A DNA stretch of 64,000 bases from NCBI GenBank assembly GCA_002721895.1, contig PBLV01000048.1:17977-81976 (forward strand), given 5' to 3'. The notes under the pieces are model-generated. The model saw only the letters and a program-made list of their open reading frames with translations, did no database searches and was not told the DNA's origin. Of the stretch, positions 34,724 to 43,792 are shown piece after piece. The translations under genes were made by a program, and so were the position numbers. The stretch's first letter is position 1. Each line of letters begins with the position of its first letter. Origin of the DNA: Verrucomicrobiales bacterium. Lineage in GTDB: Bacteria; Verrucomicrobiota; Verrucomicrobiae; Limisphaerales; UBA1100.

Positions 34724-36565
34724 TCAGCGACGATCTCCCGCAGCCAACTCTTCCGGCTTTTTGTCCGGCGGAATTCCCAAATAGCTGGCGGTTCTTTCGG
34801 CAATTTTTTTAAAAACAGGCGCCGCCACCAGCCCTCCGTAGTAGTCGCCTTGCGGCTCGTCAACCGCGACGAGGATACACAACTCGGGCCTGTCCGCCGG
34901 TAAAAATCCGACGAAAGAGGCATAATACTTCCCGGGAATATAACCGCCCCGCCCCGCTTTCTGAGCCGTTCCCGTCTTTCCAGCCACCGTATAGTAATCC
35001 AATTCCGCGCGCCGCGCCGTGCCCCCGGAAGCCACCACGGTTTTCAGTGCCTTGGTCACTTCATGGGCGACGGCAGGTGAAACCACCTGCCGAATGGATT
35101 TGGCCGGGTATTTTAAAACAAGCCTGCCCTGCTCATCCTCCAAGCGATCCGCGATTCTTGGTTTCATCAGCCGGCCTTCATTTGCGATCGCGCTCATCAT
35201 CATTGTAACCTGCAATGGCGTACCCGCCACCTCATGCCCCATGGGCACGCGTGAGACCGACAACTTGGTCCACTTCTCCAGCGGATGGACGATGCCTCCC
35301 ACTTCCCCCGGCAGTTGGATGCCCAGCCGTGAGCCAAAACCAAAATCACGAATGTACTGATACAATCTTGGCGCCCCCAATCTCATCCCCAGCTTTGCAG
35401 AACCAATATTAGATGATTTAGTAATAATTTTCTCCACTGAAAGAAGCCCGTATGGATGATGGTCGCGCAAAATTTTCCCTGCATACAGAAACCGGCCGTT
35501 GCTGCAATGGAAACGGGATTCCAGCGTGACCAACCCTTCATTTAATGCGCCCGCAACTGTTACCGCCTTGAATGTTGAGCCAGGCTCAAAGGTGTCCGTA
35601 ACCGCACGATTGCGCCGCGCTGCCGCCTCAACATCGCCGGGATGCCGAGGATCGAAAGTCGGAAGGTTGGCCATGGCCAACACATCCCCGCTCCTTGGCC
35701 GCACAACAATGGCTGTCACTCCAGCGGCAAGGTGTTTCTCCATAGCCAGTTTCAATTCGCTTTCAACGATGTTCTGCACCCCGGCATCTAGTGTTAGGAA
35801 AGCGTTCAGTCCATTCCTCGCAGGCACATCCTGCACCCGGCGCTCGACCTGTTCTCGCTTCTTTGAATCAGTCTCGATCACACGCCAGCCACGGGCACCG
35901 GTAAGTTTGGAATCCAGCACCGCCTCCAAACCTTCCTTACCTCGGTGATCATCACCGCCAACAAATCCAAGAACATGAGCCCCCAAGGTGCCCGCTGGAT
36001 ACAGACGCAATTGATCCTCCGCGCGATCAGCGAACACAGCCCGGCGCCGCATATCTCTGACTAACCGTTGCTTTTTTCTGTCCAGCGCAACTGATGGGTC
36101 ATCAATCGGGAATTCAGCCATCGTCCTCGTAATCTGCTCGAAAACCTCCGGTAGAACCTTTCTTTTCAAACGAACATAACGGTTAGTCTTCACTTGGCCC
36201 GAAGGGGTGCGGATCAATCTCGGTTTCAGTTTTGCTTCCAACTCTTTTTCTTCCAACCCTAGCAAGGGCGCCAATGCCCGCGCCACGGCCGGATAATGCG
36301 AACCTATCATTACCGGATCCGCACATATCGTTTTCACGAAGCGGCTCGTCGCCAGCTTGTTGCCATTCGCATCAAAAATGTCACCACGTCGCGGATGGAC
36401 GATTACCGTGCGGGTCGTGTTGCCCCGGGCAGTATCCCGTAATTGATCATGCCGATAGACTTGAAGATCGACCAATCGATATGCCAAGCCCGAGAATGCC
36501 AACAGCAGAAACACTGCACACGCCAACAGCCAGCGCCGGCCTTTGGATGTCGCGGATTCCTCCAT
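34724..36565 (-). CDS. ftsI: Septal peptidoglycan transpeptidase FtsI (PBP3)
   Basis: A 613-aa class B penicillin-binding protein crosslinking septal peptidoglycan with FtsW. N-terminal anchor (about 11-30, RWLLACAVFLLLAFSGLAYR), a dimerisation/pedestal domain beginning HPRRGDIFDANGNKLA, and a transpeptidase domain with active-site S330-T-F-K (EPGSTFKAV), S384-S-N and K530-T-G (AGKTGTAQ). All three catalytic motifs are intact. There is no PASTA domain. It follows the FtsL-like gene by 6 nt and precedes murE by 5 nt, the canonical position. Confidence 0.95.
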   Translation of the reverse strand: MEESATSKGRRWLLACAVFLLLAFSGLAYRLVDLQVYRHDQLRDTARGNTTRTVIVHPRRGDIFDANGNKLATSRFVKTICADPVMIGSHYPAVARALAPLLGLEEKELEAKLKPRLIRTPSGQVKTNRYVRLKRKVLPEVFEQITRTMAEFPIDDPSVALDRKKQRLVRDMRRRAVFADRAEDQLRLYPAGTLGAHVLGFVGGDDHRGKEGLEAVLDSKLTGARGWRVIETDSKKREQVERRVQDVPARNGLNAFLTLDAGVQNIVESELKLAMEKHLAAGVTAIVVRPRSGDVLAMANLPTFDPRHPGDVEAAARRNRAVTDTFEPGSTFKAVTVAGALNEGLVTLESRFHCSNGRFLYAGKILRDHHPYGLLSVEKIITKSSNIGSAKLGMRLGAPRLYQYIRDFGFGSRLGIQLPGEVGGIVHPLEKWTKLSVSRVPMGHEVAGTPLQVTMMMSAIANEGRLMKPRIADRLEDEQGRLVLKYPAKSIRQVVSPAVAHEVTKALKTVVASGGTARRAELDYYTVAGKTGTAQKAGRGGYIPGKYYASFVGFLPADRPELCILVAVDEPQGDYYGGLVAAPVFKKIAERTASYLGIPPDKKPEELAAGDRR

Positions 36566-36571
36566 ATCAAT

Positions 36572-36931
36572 TCATCGGCTTGCCGTTCGGGTTGGCCGAC
36601 TTGAATCATGGTTTGCCCGTGTCGGAGATTTTTCCTCCAAGACAACCACTTGGCTGGGCCTCGGCATCTCTAGTTCCAAGCGCCACTGTTTCACCAGTTG
36701 ATCCAGCACCTGCGGTGATTTTAACTGTGCCAGCGTGTCGCCCAATTCCTTGTTTTCCTTATTCAAATCTCCCAGCCGCGTTTCTAGCCCCTTAATCTCC
36801 TTGCCCAACTGCGCAATCTGTTGCTTTTGCCAAACATAACCCAGGCCGAGCCCGCATGTTACCAAACAGATCGCCGCTGCCTTAACGGCCGGACCAAACC
36901 TCGCCAACATTGTGCCGTTGCGACGGGTCAT
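36572..36931 (-). CDS. ftsL: FtsL-like divisome protein
   Basis: A 119-aa bitopic protein: short basic N-terminus (MTRRNGTMLARFG), one membrane span (about 17-33, AAAICLVTCGLGLGYVW) and a coiled coil of about 50 residues (QQIAQLGKEIKGLETRLGDL then NKENKELGDTLAQL). FtsL has little sequence conservation, so the call rests on size, topology and its place just before ftsI. It overlaps the stop of the preceding secreted-protein gene as ATGA. The C-terminal 25 residues are polar. Confidence 0.75.
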   Translation of the reverse strand: MTRRNGTMLARFGPAVKAAAICLVTCGLGLGYVWQKQQIAQLGKEIKGLETRLGDLNKENKELGDTLAQLKSPQVLDQLVKQWRLELEMPRPSQVVVLEEKSPTRANHDSSRPTRTASR

Positions 36932-37458
36932 TCCCTTTCCCTCCCCACCAACAACACCCTGTAAAACCGGATATCACCCAGAACATCCACCACAACGAAA
37001 TCCATCTGCCCCGACCCACGCCGTACATCCCCCATATTCGCCCACGCCATCTCATCAACTGAACCCTGCACCTGATACCAACCACCCTTCACAGTCGTCC
37101 AACGCAACCGATATTCCCTCCCTCGTCTGGTAATCTCCGCCCTTGGCTTCGGCAAATCAGCCCCGTCATCCACACGACGAATTCTCAAATGCGGAAGACC
37201 GCCCGATATGCTAACCGGCACCGTCAACGGACGGCCCTCACCAATCATTTGCGCCCCGACATTCTTCCAACTCGTTTTGTCGCGTGAAGCCTGAACCTGA
37301 TACCTAGCCCCTTCCTGTGTTTCCCACTCCACGCGCATCGCGTCACCCTCGCCCAATAGCACCGCCAAAACAGGCCGTTCCGCCGCGCTTGCTGTATGCG
37401 CGATAAGCGCAGCCGCTGCCAAAATCTGGATGATTGTTTTATTGAACATGGTTCTCAT
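36928..37458 (-). CDS. Small secreted protein with two RFYRV-type modules
   Basis: A 176-aa exported protein: signal peptide (MFNKTIIQILAAAALIAHTASA) and two copies of a beta-rich module, residues about 29-97 (WETQEGARYQVQASRD) and 106-171 (WTTVKGGWYQVQGSVD, ending RFYRVLL). The same module closes the larger secreted protein encoded just upstream. Such 'W.T..G..YQVQ.S.D...W.N.G' C-terminal modules are frequent in verrucomicrobial secreted proteins; their function is unknown. It overlaps the upstream stop and the ftsL-like start by ATGA, so it is translated as part of the dcw operon. ATG 37458 is used for coupling; ATG 37449 is an alternative. Confidence 0.72.
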   Translation of the reverse strand: MRTMFNKTIIQILAAAALIAHTASAAERPVLAVLLGEGDAMRVEWETQEGARYQVQASRDKTSWKNVGAQMIGEGRPLTVPVSISGGLPHLRIRRVDDGADLPKPRAEITRRGREYRLRWTTVKGGWYQVQGSVDEMAWANMGDVRRGSGQMDFVVVDVLGDIRFYRVLLVGRERE

Positions 37459-39713
37459 TGGGTTTTGATAACTCTATAAAAACGATACGAACCACCGGAA
37501 CCAACCGGCGACTGAACTGCCCTGCCTGTTCCCCGCCTAACCGGCCCTTCGTTCATCCAAGTCTGGCTGTCACGCGATTTTTGCACTTGATAACGCGCCC
37601 CCACCTGTGTCCTCCACTGCAACTGATAATTCCCTCTACCCTGCACCAACGAAGCGCTCACCGGCACATTTCGGCGAACAGTCGGCTGCATCGGTGTCCG
37701 TTGCGTCATGTTTCGATACCGGTCTGATGCCGATCCCAATCGTTGACTCAACATGCTAGGAAGTTGAGAGCGCACAGTGGCCAAGCCCTGCGTGTTGACC
37801 CGGCGGCTAGTCATTGATGAACCGCCCACCAAAGGTCGATGAGGGCTTGCCGTTCGCTGTGTCACCGCCGAGGGACGGGTCAACCGCATCCCCCGTAATG
37901 AACGCCCCGGTTGAGCCAACAGTCCCGCCCGGCTCAATCGAGAAGGCAGAGGAGCAGCGTGAGGTGTCCGGTATGAATTTCCAGCCGTTTGCGTTTGCAC
38001 TGGCCTTGGAAAACTGAAGTTTGTCCTGAGCATGGGCTGCGTTGGAGCCACCCTGGTGCCATGTAGACTGGCTTGTGCAACCGACTCAAGGGCTTCACGC
38101 CCCGCTTTAATCGAGGGTGTCTGTGCAAGTGACTGAGCTGGCGCCGCTGCACTTGCAAAACCCATAGGCGTCCGGCGAATTCCCCCGCTTTGGAGAGACA
38201 ATCCTCCTACCGCAGTCGCCGCTGGAGCCTTGGCCGCCATTTGCTGCAACAAACCACTGGCTTTCACAGCGGCAGCCGCTTGGGCGACTACCGCTGCTTG
38301 GCGTGTTTTTTCATCTGCTGAAAATTCAACCGCCAACTGCTGCTCCAACACCTGATTCTCAATTGCAGCGCCCACGGGATCATCCTGTGTTTCAATATGC
38401 GCCGTCAGGACCAAAGGTTTTGTCCCCGTCTCCTGATAGCTTACATGTGCTCCTTTCGTTAAATCGCCAACTGATGAAGAACCATACTGGACAGCCGTCA
38501 GGATCGCGTTGTTTGATTTCACAAAATCAACCCAAGTCACCAGAAAGCCTCCCTGTCCCAAACTCACAACGGCTGGTTGTTGCTGATGATATTTCACCCG
38601 CTCATTAACCCGAAACTCCGCCCCACCAGAAAGCATCCGACCATGAATTTCCCTTCCCAAGGTCGCCCTGACTTCACTTTCCCAAACGAGCAAGCCATCC
38701 CCTCCTTGGGTTGCCAATGAAATCCGGCCCTGACGACCAGCCTTGTACGCATTCCATCGGGCCTCCATGCCGGTCGGCAACCCATTCCTCCCAAATGACC
38801 GCACAAATATATCCGTTTGGTTCATCATCTCCACCTCATCACGTTTTTCCCAAGCAGCCACAAATCCATCCCCCAATGCCGCAACCACAGGTCTTGAACA
38901 CAATCCCGACATGCTGTTGATTCGAAACTCTCCCGCAGCCGGCATACCGTTCGCGCCGTAGAATCGGCCCACCAAATGTCCCCGCAAATTTGGCGCGCCC
39001 GTCTCATTCTTCCCTTCCATCGATTCACTGATCCACACACCAACAAATCTGCCATCCGAAAGCGGCGCTAATGCCGGCTGCGACTGGTTCATTTCAATAT
39101 TCTCATTTAACCGAATCTCGCGCCCCATCGCCGCCCCCAGTGCCGTGAATCGTTGCCCAAACACTCCATTACCGCTGTTGTCCTGTCCGTTGCTCACCCA
39201 CGCCACCATCACGCTGCCATCCCTCAAGGCGGCTAGTGCTGGCTGAAACTGATCTCCTTCAGTGAAAGTATTTGCAGTTTTAACTTCCGAGGTGAACAAG
39301 CCGTTCGCCGAAAGAAACCGCAGCCGGACATCCCGATTCGACTTGGGCCCAGATTCCCATGCCACCACAGCCCCTCCATTCAGCAAAAGCGCCACCTGCG
39401 GCCGCATTTCCCGCACCCCAAAATCTGATCCACTCAATGGCACAGGCACTCCAATCCCCACTCCACCCTTATTGATTCTCTGGACAACCAACCGCCCCCT
39501 CGATCCGGCATGGTTCGCTTGGTGGTGCCAAACCATCACCCCCCCATCCGGTCCCATTGCCACCACAGGCTCCTGCTGGTGCCCACCCAACTCGCCCATA
39601 ATGGGATACGGCTTTAACTCCACACTCAACGCCCCCATGACACCCAACGAAATGCATCCGGCCCATGCAAGCATAAGCAAACGCCTCCCCATGTTTGTCA
39701 TTTCACTTCGCAT
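37455..39713 (-). CDS. Secreted seven-repeat propeller-like protein in the dcw cluster
   Basis: A 752-aa exported protein of unknown function. After a signal sequence (GRRLLMLAWAGCISLGVMGA) come seven repeats of about 45-55 residues (about 43-420) with the pattern QPxVAxLxDGxxVxxWxS ... RFxxxG, e.g. QFQPALAALRDGSVMVAWVS and QSQPALAPLSDGRFVGVWIS, consistent with a seven-bladed beta-propeller. An Ala/Gln/Arg/Ser-rich low-complexity region (about 480-680) follows, and one C-terminal RFYRV module (about 690-752, RTQVGARYQVQKSRDSQTW). ATG 39713 lies 2 nt after the rsmH TGA; ATG 39701 or 39692 are possible. Its stop overlaps the next gene. Dcw clusters I know have no gene of this kind here. Confidence 0.72.
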   Translation of the reverse strand: MRSEMTNMGRRLLMLAWAGCISLGVMGALSVELKPYPIMGELGGHQQEPVVAMGPDGGVMVWHHQANHAGSRGRLVVQRINKGGVGIGVPVPLSGSDFGVREMRPQVALLLNGGAVVAWESGPKSNRDVRLRFLSANGLFTSEVKTANTFTEGDQFQPALAALRDGSVMVAWVSNGQDNSGNGVFGQRFTALGAAMGREIRLNENIEMNQSQPALAPLSDGRFVGVWISESMEGKNETGAPNLRGHLVGRFYGANGMPAAGEFRINSMSGLCSRPVVAALGDGFVAAWEKRDEVEMMNQTDIFVRSFGRNGLPTGMEARWNAYKAGRQGRISLATQGGDGLLVWESEVRATLGREIHGRMLSGGAEFRVNERVKYHQQQPAVVSLGQGGFLVTWVDFVKSNNAILTAVQYGSSSVGDLTKGAHVSYQETGTKPLVLTAHIETQDDPVGAAIENQVLEQQLAVEFSADEKTRQAAVVAQAAAAVKASGLLQQMAAKAPAATAVGGLSLQSGGIRRTPMGFASAAAPAQSLAQTPSIKAGREALESVAQASLHGTRVAPTQPMLRTNFSFPRPVQTQTAGNSYRTPHAAPLPSRLSRAGLLAQPGRSLRGMRLTRPSAVTQRTASPHRPLVGGSSMTSRRVNTQGLATVRSQLPSMLSQRLGSASDRYRNMTQRTPMQPTVRRNVPVSASLVQGRGNYQLQWRTQVGARYQVQKSRDSQTWMNEGPVRRGTGRAVQSPVGSGGSYRFYRVIKTQ

Positions 39714-39715
39714 CC

Positions 39716-40600
39716 TCAAATTTTCTCCAGAATCCTCAGCTGCGCACTGCGACTCCTTGGATTCGCAGCCAACTCCTCCGCATCGGGCTTCAATGATTTT
39801 CGGCGCTCCCATCGCAAAACTGGTTTCTCCCTTTTGGCCATCTCGTCACCAAAATCCTTAACCATCTTCGCTTCCAGTCCCTGAAAGGTAATCGTTACCA
39901 ACCGGCCACCCGGTTTCAACAAGTCAACCATCACCGGCAGTCCCCGCCGCAAGGCACCCATTTCATCATTCACAGCCACCCGAAGCGCCTGAAAAACCCG
40001 CGTCGCCGGATGCAGGCGCCCACCTTTCCGCCGCACGACACGCTCGGCAACCGCCGCCAACTGCCCCGTTGTTTCCAGCGGTTCTTTTTCCCGTTCTTCA
40101 ATCAAAACCCGGGCAATCCGGCGGGACTGTCTTTCACCTCCCATCACCCAAAACAAGTTAGCTAAATCCTTCTCACCCATCGTATTCACCAAGTCAGCAG
40201 CCGTCATCTTCTGCCGGGTATCCATTCGCATGTCCAAGGGGCCATCTGCGGCAAAACTGAATCCCCTCTCGGGCCAATCCAACTGCGGCGAACTGACCCC
40301 CAAATCCAACAAAACACCGTCAACACTGCCATGCTCGACCCACTCCCCCAAATCCTCAAACGCTCCATGCCGAACCTCCCATCGACCGGGATAACCATCC
40401 AGTTTGGCCTTTGCTGCCGCCAATGCCTCTGCATCCCGATCGCATCCTCCCAGCCAACCATCTGGTGAACTTTCTTTTAAAATAACCTGTGCATGTCCTC
40501 CCCCTCCCAGAGTACCATCCACAAATCTCCCACCGGGCCGCACCCCCAGCGCCCCTACGACCAGTCCTGCCATGACTGGCACATGTAAAAACTCTTTCAA
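39716..40600 (-). CDS. rsmH: 16S rRNA m4C1402 methyltransferase RsmH (MraW), TTG start
   Basis: A 294-aa SAM-dependent methyltransferase acting on 16S rRNA C1402. SAM motif FVDGTLGGGGHAQVIL, then GVLLDLGVSSPQLDWPERGF, RVFQALRVAVNDE and the C-terminal NPRSRSAQLRILE, all diagnostic. The conserved HVPV element at residue 6 requires a start upstream of it; the only suitable codon is TTG 40600, because an in-frame TGA lies three codons further upstream and the first in-frame ATG is after the conserved element. It is unusually separated from mraZ by a 1053-aa secreted protein gene. Confidence 0.93.
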   Translation of the reverse strand: MKEFLHVPVMAGLVVGALGVRPGGRFVDGTLGGGGHAQVILKESSPDGWLGGCDRDAEALAAAKAKLDGYPGRWEVRHGAFEDLGEWVEHGSVDGVLLDLGVSSPQLDWPERGFSFAADGPLDMRMDTRQKMTAADLVNTMGEKDLANLFWVMGGERQSRRIARVLIEEREKEPLETTGQLAAVAERVVRRKGGRLHPATRVFQALRVAVNDEMGALRRGLPVMVDLLKPGGRLVTITFQGLEAKMVKDFGDEMAKREKPVLRWERRKSLKPDAEELAANPRSRSAQLRILEKI

Positions 40601-40630
40601 AACAACTCACCCACTCTCCAAACATTTCGA

Positions 40631-43600
40631 CTATTGCTGAATCATCATATACGCCGTCGATGGCGCCATGGCTGTTCCAAATGGCGTGCGAATCACAACC
40701 CGCCTTAACTGGTTGATGTTTGTTCCCGCTTGCGAATCAAACAAAGGATTCGCGTTCATTCCGAACGCAACAGGGGCAATCTGAATCTGATATCCGTCCC
40801 TTCCCAAGGGAGGATAATCAGTAATTGTAATCCCCGCCGTCAATGAACTGGGCTCCGCAGCATCACGCAAGCTGATTGGTTGCGGCGGCAAACCCGTAGC
40901 CGGATCAGTGGACAGAATCGGGTTCCCATTGCCATCGACAAATTCCACGGACAAAGCCAAGTCCAATCCGGTTCCCCGAATGGTCAACACATCGGCATCG
41001 TTGCCCCGAATCCAAGTCCTGTTCGCATCATCCGGAGTGGCGGGTACACCAGGAATTGCCGCCGAGGTAAACACCTCAACAATATTTGGCGTCACCAAAG
41101 GATACCCGGAAACAGTACTGTTCCTGTCTCCACCCACTCCCAAATGTGTGTACGCCTGCGATAACGCGCGAGGCGGGCTGATATTCACGTTCGCATTGGG
41201 CAACCCATTGTCGTCCGGATTGAAAACCAGCCTGACCTGTCGCGTGAAGGCATCCACGGCAATACTTGTATTATTGCCATCACTGCGTCCCATGACCGTT
41301 CCCAGCCCCATAGAACCAAACCCGCTTGTAGTGTACGTATAATTTCCGTCGCTCAAGATATTTGGCGGCAGGTAAATCATCGTGTCGGTCACGACAATGT
41401 CCGAATAATTCACCGGCACACCAGTTGTTGACGCAAACGAAGTGTTTGATGAATTGATATCCAGAATCGCAATCGGGTCCGGAAATGCTCCCGGCGCACT
41501 ACCCGGCTCCAGATTATAGTTAGAACTGTTACTGTCATCAAAGAACCACAACTGATTAACATCCCCCCCACTCAGCTTGAATCCGCTTCCTTGGAGAATC
41601 AGGCTCTTGCTGGTATTCAACGGCAAACCATCAAACTGCGTACTGTTTATTATTGGACGCCCATCCCGAACGACATATAAAAAAGCGGCCTCGCTTTCAC
41701 CCTTTGAATTAACCAAGACGATCTTCCGATAACCCGTTGTGCCCGTTGATGGACTGACTGATTTATGCCCCAAGGTGCCAGGTGGAATTATAATCTGCTG
41801 GTCACTAAGAATGTATGGACGCGCCTCAATTGTTTCCAACGTCACATAATTGCCGTCCACTATCGTGTCATGATCGAGAATTTTTATCGAAGTCACTGAA
41901 TCTAGCCGTTGTCCATAAATTGTGATTGTATCGCGCGACCTGTCGATGTCAAAGGGGACAGGCTGAAAGTTCAGGCCCAGCGCATCATATACCGTGATGC
42001 GGGTCACCTTTGGAGGCGTTCCCGACGGACCAACAATGGATTCCACCTGTGTCTTGTCCGTTTCCGGGAATTTTATATAATCGTTCGGCCCCGTGTTTGT
42101 AATCCAACCCCATTGAAATTGGGTAATAAAGTTACCCTCCAGCCCCGGCTCACCAGTCCATATCACCGAATTAAATGGCGCGCGTGTTGTAAAAAAATAC
42201 CGAATAGGCGTTGCCCCAGGAGGCTCAATCACCCCGGGTCCAAGCATTTGACTGGTAACACCCTGCTGTGAATTATTTGCAATTTGGGAACCGTCCCAAT
42301 CAATACCCGGCCCAGGAATTTGAATAACGGGCAATGCACCCGCCGCACCCAAACTCAAATCATCTGCAATGAAAACAATGTCCGGAATAGCTCTCGTCCT
42401 CCCCACTTTCTGGGCAAAATATGGGGGATCAGCCTGGGGCACATCTGATGGTAAAGTGTTTGTCACAAACACATCCGTCCAGACGGTCGTCTTCGAACGA
42501 TACAGGGTTCCCAAAAGTGAATCGTAGGGCTGATATGTGAATTGGATTTTATCTATACCCCCACGCAAACCAGACCTCGCAGCAGCAGCCGGAAAAGCCG
42601 CGGCCACCGGCTGCGGGCGAAGAACGCCTGCCGGATGAATGGGTGTTATGGCATTTGCGGCACCGCCCGCAAATGTCCGCAGCGCGAAATTATTGAATGG
42701 CCAATTAGCGTTGGGAATGCCGCTTTTCTGGGGGTTCATGTTGGGCACCTCAATACGCTGCACCGTGGCATCATATGTTTCCCACACGATATTGTTTGTA
42801 CGGTAAAGATATCGCAATCCTCCTGCGTCGTCGAACGTCAGCGTATGCCTTGGCTGCGAGCGAACCTGCCTAGTCACGTTTTGCGGAGCGGGCTTGTTCA
42901 AAGGATCGTCCGGCGCAAAATACACACCCGGTGTCCGAAAAACTGTTGGCGCAATCATCGGCCAAGGCAATGCATTTGGAAAATTGATTACATCCCGAAT
43001 GCCGGCCACCGCACTGTATTCATAGTCACTGCTAATCGCATACTCAATGGCATCCACCACAGTCGGGGTGCCAATTACCCCGCTGTATATAAAATAACTA
43101 TAAGTCACACCGTTAATTACCCTGCTCGGATGATATGTAAAGGGGTCGTAATTTCGTATGGCGATCTGGAAGTTGCCGGTGGAAGCGCCCGGATTATAAC
43201 TCAGGATATCCCGAATGGTGAAACAGTGACGATGCGGATTGCCCAGCCCCAAGTGATTCACCAGGAGGCCAAGCGTCATGGTCTCCATGTCCACAATATT
43301 GTTTACATTGGCGGATGGATTGAATTTCCAGGTTGCATAGTGCTTATCGTATTCCTCAATCAGGTTCAGGGCGCTGACTCCACTATAACTGCCATCCTGT
43401 GGCTGAAAAAAATCATTCAATACCTCGAAGGCACTGTGTATGGCCTGCATCCCATTGTGCCCGAAATGATGCACGAAGGTGCTGTCAAAGGCATACGTCA
43501 ACTCAGGAAAGTTCCACCGATAAAACTGCTTGATTGGGACAGGCCAGCCCATCGGATCAAAATGATTGAGATACCCCTGTTGCTGAGTTCCATTCGGAGG

Positions 43601-43792
43601 GGTGTTAACACCTGGCGGGAAAACTGTCCCTGGGGGAGGAAATGAATAGTAATTGGCATTATTAATGGCCACCGCAGGCGTGCCAGGGTTTACGGGGCCA
43701 ATCAGCGAGAACGCGCCGCCCTCAACGCCGCCGCCTAGCAGCAACGCCGCGCACAAGGCCAAAAGCGGCCTCTTTCGCCCGTTCCATTTCAT
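40631..43792 (-). CDS. Large secreted protein with IPT/TIG-like domains, between mraZ and rsmH
   Basis: A 1053-aa exported protein not assigned to a known family. Signal peptide MKWNGRKRPLLALCAALLLG fixes ATG 43792 (AGGAG just upstream). Residues about 95-190 resemble the start of a matrixin-like fold (ELTYAFDSTFVHHFGHNGM; LLVNHLGLGNPHRH) but lack the HExxH glutamate. The C-terminal third has several immunoglobulin-like IPT/TIG-type segments (DTITIYGQRLDSVTSIKI; SLILQGSGFKLSGG; VLTIRGTGLDLALSVEF). Asn- and Pro-rich, cell-surface type composition. It lies inside the dcw cluster with 30 nt to rsmH and a 225-nt structured leader upstream. Confidence 0.72.
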   Translation of the reverse strand: MKWNGRKRPLLALCAALLLGGGVEGGAFSLIGPVNPGTPAVAINNANYYSFPPPGTVFPPGVNTPPNGTQQQGYLNHFDPMGWPVPIKQFYRWNFPELTYAFDSTFVHHFGHNGMQAIHSAFEVLNDFFQPQDGSYSGVSALNLIEEYDKHYATWKFNPSANVNNIVDMETMTLGLLVNHLGLGNPHRHCFTIRDILSYNPGASTGNFQIAIRNYDPFTYHPSRVINGVTYSYFIYSGVIGTPTVVDAIEYAISSDYEYSAVAGIRDVINFPNALPWPMIAPTVFRTPGVYFAPDDPLNKPAPQNVTRQVRSQPRHTLTFDDAGGLRYLYRTNNIVWETYDATVQRIEVPNMNPQKSGIPNANWPFNNFALRTFAGGAANAITPIHPAGVLRPQPVAAAFPAAAARSGLRGGIDKIQFTYQPYDSLLGTLYRSKTTVWTDVFVTNTLPSDVPQADPPYFAQKVGRTRAIPDIVFIADDLSLGAAGALPVIQIPGPGIDWDGSQIANNSQQGVTSQMLGPGVIEPPGATPIRYFFTTRAPFNSVIWTGEPGLEGNFITQFQWGWITNTGPNDYIKFPETDKTQVESIVGPSGTPPKVTRITVYDALGLNFQPVPFDIDRSRDTITIYGQRLDSVTSIKILDHDTIVDGNYVTLETIEARPYILSDQQIIIPPGTLGHKSVSPSTGTTGYRKIVLVNSKGESEAAFLYVVRDGRPIINSTQFDGLPLNTSKSLILQGSGFKLSGGDVNQLWFFDDSNSSNYNLEPGSAPGAFPDPIAILDINSSNTSFASTTGVPVNYSDIVVTDTMIYLPPNILSDGNYTYTTSGFGSMGLGTVMGRSDGNNTSIAVDAFTRQVRLVFNPDDNGLPNANVNISPPRALSQAYTHLGVGGDRNSTVSGYPLVTPNIVEVFTSAAIPGVPATPDDANRTWIRGNDADVLTIRGTGLDLALSVEFVDGNGNPILSTDPATGLPPQPISLRDAAEPSSLTAGITITDYPPLGRDGYQIQIAPVAFGMNANPLFDSQAGTNINQLRRVVIRTPFGTAMAPSTAYMMIQQ

